A stretch of 64,000 nt of DNA from Rhodocyclales bacterium (GTDB lineage: Bacteria > Pseudomonadota > Gammaproteobacteria > Burkholderiales > Rhodocyclaceae), in the NCBI GenBank assembly GCA_028292505.1, contig JAQGMF010000001.1, positions 1-64,000 on the forward strand. Direction: 5' to 3'. The notes under the pieces were generated by a model, which ran no database searches, was not told the origin of the DNA, and saw only the letters and a program-made list of their open reading frames with translations. Positions 62,177 through 64,000 of the stretch are shown one piece after another. Made by a program: the position numbers and the translations under genes. Position 1 is the first letter of the stretch. Each line of letters begins with the position of its first letter.

Positions 62177-63280
62177 TTAAGCCGCACCTGTCGTACCGCC
62201 CATGATCGGTAACACCACGCCGGTAATAAAACTGGAGCACACGGGCGCGGCGAGGAAGACGTATGCCGGCGAGATTTCCTCGGGCTGTGCGGCGCGTTTG
62301 AAGTCAGTGCTGCTGTTGAACGCCGTGACCCTTTCCGCAGGCCGGTCCGAAGGATTGAGCGGCGTCCACACCGGGCCTGGCGCGACGGCGTTCACGCGGA
62401 TGCCCTTGGGTGCGAGGTTGGTCGCCAATGCGCGCGTAAAGGCGTGGATGGCGCCCTTGGTGGTGGAATAGTCGAGCAATTCGGGTTCGCCGAACAGACC
62501 GGTCTCGGAGCCGGTGTTGATGATGGCTGCACCCTCCTTCAGGTGCGGCAGTGCGGCCTTGGCCATGTGGAAGTAGCCATATACGTTGGTGCGTAGCGTC
62601 TCATCGAAATGCTCTTCGCTGAGATTTTCGAGATCGCTGGTATGCAATTGGAATGCGGCGTTGTTCACCAGGATGTCGAGCCGACCGAATCGCTGTACTG
62701 TCAGCGCGACTGCTTCGCGGCAGAAATCCATGTCTTTCACGTCGCCGGGCAACAGCAGGCAATGGTGGCCTTCGCGCTCGACGTATTCGCGCGTCTCCTG
62801 GGCGTCGCTCTCTTCATCGTCGAGGTAGACGATGGCCACGTCGGCGCCTTCGCGCGCATAGAGCACGGCGACGGCGCGGCCAATGCCGGAGTCGCCGCCG
62901 GTGATCAGCGCAACGCAATCACGCAGCTTGTCGCTGCCGCGATAGTCGCGCGCCAGGAATTGTGGACGTGGGTCGATCTCGGATTCCAGACCTGGCTTTA
63001 AGTGGTGCTGTGCCGGCATGGGAGGCCTGGGGCGGCTGCCGGTCTGCGCGGCGTCATTGAGCTGGCTCGGCGCTCTGGCCGTGCCCCTTTCGGATGGCGA
63101 ATTTGCGGCGCCGGTCCGGGTCGGTTTGCTGCCCTCGGCGGCGTCGACTTCGCGCTGAATCTTGCGCTGCTTTTCGCTGACGGCGCGTGTGCCGAAGCCA
63201 GGGGATGCTTTGGCCGAAGGCTTGGCCGCAGAGGTGTGTGAGGAGGGGGCGGACTCCGCTGCGGTTTTTTTGCTTGCCAT
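62177..63280 (-). CDS. SDR-family oxidoreductase with long basic N-terminal extension
   Basis: A short-chain dehydrogenase of 367 residues from ATG 63280, preceded by GGAGA. The catalytic domain (about 115-367) has TGGDSGIGR, NNAAFQ, the catalytic Ser in NTGSETGLFG, YSTTK and a C-terminal VLPIMGGTTGA; it resembles the YghA/general-stress group. The first about 100 residues are Lys, Ala, Pro and Ser rich (KKTAAESAPSSH, KPSAKASPGFG) and look disordered, unusual for the fold. Substrate unknown. The open frame upstream of 63280 is not supported. Confidence 0.88.
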   Translation of the reverse strand: MASKKTAAESAPSSHTSAAKPSAKASPGFGTRAVSEKQRKIQREVDAAEGSKPTRTGAANSPSERGTARAPSQLNDAAQTGSRPRPPMPAQHHLKPGLESEIDPRPQFLARDYRGSDKLRDCVALITGGDSGIGRAVAVLYAREGADVAIVYLDDEESDAQETREYVEREGHHCLLLPGDVKDMDFCREAVALTVQRFGRLDILVNNAAFQLHTSDLENLSEEHFDETLRTNVYGYFHMAKAALPHLKEGAAIINTGSETGLFGEPELLDYSTTKGAIHAFTRALATNLAPKGIRVNAVAPGPVWTPLNPSDRPAERVTAFNSSTDFKRAAQPEEISPAYVFLAAPVCSSFITGVVLPIMGGTTGAA

Positions 63281-63579
63281 GAGGGTCTCCTTGGCACTTG
63301 TCGAATCGTGGGATGAGATCTGTTGACGGATATGCAGCAAAAAGCGCGCCCCGCGCCTGGGCTGCAGCGTGATCGGGCGACGTGAAGTTGCCGACGTCAT
63401 ATTTTTGGCGGAAGACCTGAGGTTTTGCAGGGTGCAGTGAGCAAAGCGCGCTGTGCCGGATGTAACTACCGGACTACGGGCTGTTGCCGTATCGCGTGCG
63501 GAACGGTGCAGTTTTGACTGCACCCTACGAAATGCGAAAGCACTACACTTGGTGTATCCGCACAGTCCGACCCGATGCC
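63281..63579. other. Region upstream of the SDR gene
   Basis: About 300 bases with short inverted sequences (GTGCAGTTTTGACTGCAC near 63507-63524, followed by CCTACG) akin to the GTAGGG palindrome family. No gene was recognised; a promoter for the SDR gene is presumably here but not defined. Confidence 0.4.
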
Positions 63580-63907
63580 ATGTACAAAATCCGCGAAATC
63601 GATCTTCACGTTCTGCGCGTCATCGGGCTCCTGCGGAGCTGCGGGCGGGCAATTCGTGGTGACCGTCGAAGGTGAGCTGGGGCGCGTAGGCGGCTGCGCA
63701 TCTGGTGTGGAAGGGCGCAACATGGATCACTTCTGCTTGCGCGCCGACCCCTTCGATGCGGCAGCGATCGGCGAGCATTTGGGCATTTGCAGCCTTGACA
63801 TGGGCGAGCTTATTCCCGGATATGGTGCTGAAGGGCACGGGCCGTCGCTGTACATTACGGACCCGAAAAGCAATCGGGTGGAACGCAAGGGGCCTCCCAC
63901 ATTGTGA
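63580..63907 (+). pseudogene. Decayed VOC/glyoxalase-fold gene
   Basis: It starts MYKIREIDLHVLRVIGLLRS in one frame from ATG 63580, the normal opening of a VOC-domain protein. After a loss of most of the first half it continues in another frame from about 63680 with GRNMDHFCLRADPFDAAAIG and GYGAEGHGPSLYITDPKSNR, ending at 63907. The central strands and one metal ligand are missing. Two frames and a deletion make it a pseudogene. Confidence 0.78.
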
Positions 63908-64000
63908 AATGAGCGGGTGTCGGGTCGCCAACAAGCCTTCGTCGTGTCACGCAGCTTGGTGCAAAATGGCGTGCTTGCTGAAATGATTGGATCAGGCCGG

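Overview
The window reads as a chromosomal segment of a Betaproteobacterium, probably Burkholderiales or a close relative. The evidence is the gene order (two LpxL-type acyltransferases divergent from metK; a SAH riboswitch ahead of ahcY and metF; hemE followed by priA), the moderately high GC content by eye, and many REP-like palindromes. I cannot name a genus. No rRNA, tRNA, phage, insertion sequence with transposase, or CRISPR array was seen.

Left third (1-21 kb): one-carbon and lipid A housekeeping genes mixed with second-messenger signalling. A truncated prmC is followed by a periplasmic binding protein/diguanylate cyclase pair, an FHA-EAL protein, two lipid A acyltransferases and metK. 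An HD-GYP protein has a flagellar sigma-28-like promoter. Then come ahcY (SAH riboswitch), a four-helix-bundle gene inside a cassette with 30-bp terminal inverted repeats, and metF. Next are three paralogous histidine kinases, each with an RbsB-like ligand-binding domain, a GAF domain and a kinase core, but no signal peptide or membrane segment. A REC-GAF-GGDEF response regulator lies upstream of two of them, and the decayed 3' end of a second such gene lies between two kinases.

Middle (21-31 kb): ubiB, a DUF805 membrane protein, an unusual FAD-oxidase/methyltransferase fusion with an exported partner, a small membrane protein, hemE and priA. The 510-bp hemE-priA gap carries a CRP-type palindrome and a 23-bp palindrome made of two DnaA-box-like 9-mers.

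Right half (31-61.5 kb): a purine scavenging and oxidation island. It encodes guanine, 8-oxoguanine and adenine deaminases, two CDA-fold deaminases, a three-gene nucleoside/base ABC importer core, xanthine dehydrogenase (xdhABC), a Tsx-like porin, ureidoglycolate lyase, allantoicase, an NCS2-type permease, an isochorismatase-fold amidase, a DUF1989 protein with a small ribbon-helix-helix partner, a GntR/FCD regulator, and three BMP-family binding proteins (one with a Sec-like signal, two with twin-arginine signals) that could feed one ABC core. Urate oxidase, HIU hydrolase, OHCU decarboxylase and allantoinase are not in the window, so the route from urate to allantoate must be completed elsewhere. 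Shared GTGTAT(A/C)CACTTT sequences precede the two Tat-type binding proteins and may be regulator targets.

Right end (61.5-64 kb): the C-terminal remnant of an FdhF/YdeP-type molybdoenzyme, an SDR oxidoreductase with a long disordered N-terminus, and a decayed VOC-domain gene. Dispersed repeats (REP pairs, two roughly 90-100-nt repeat families, large perfect palindromes) mark many gene ends in the purine island and appear tied to small duplications and remnants.
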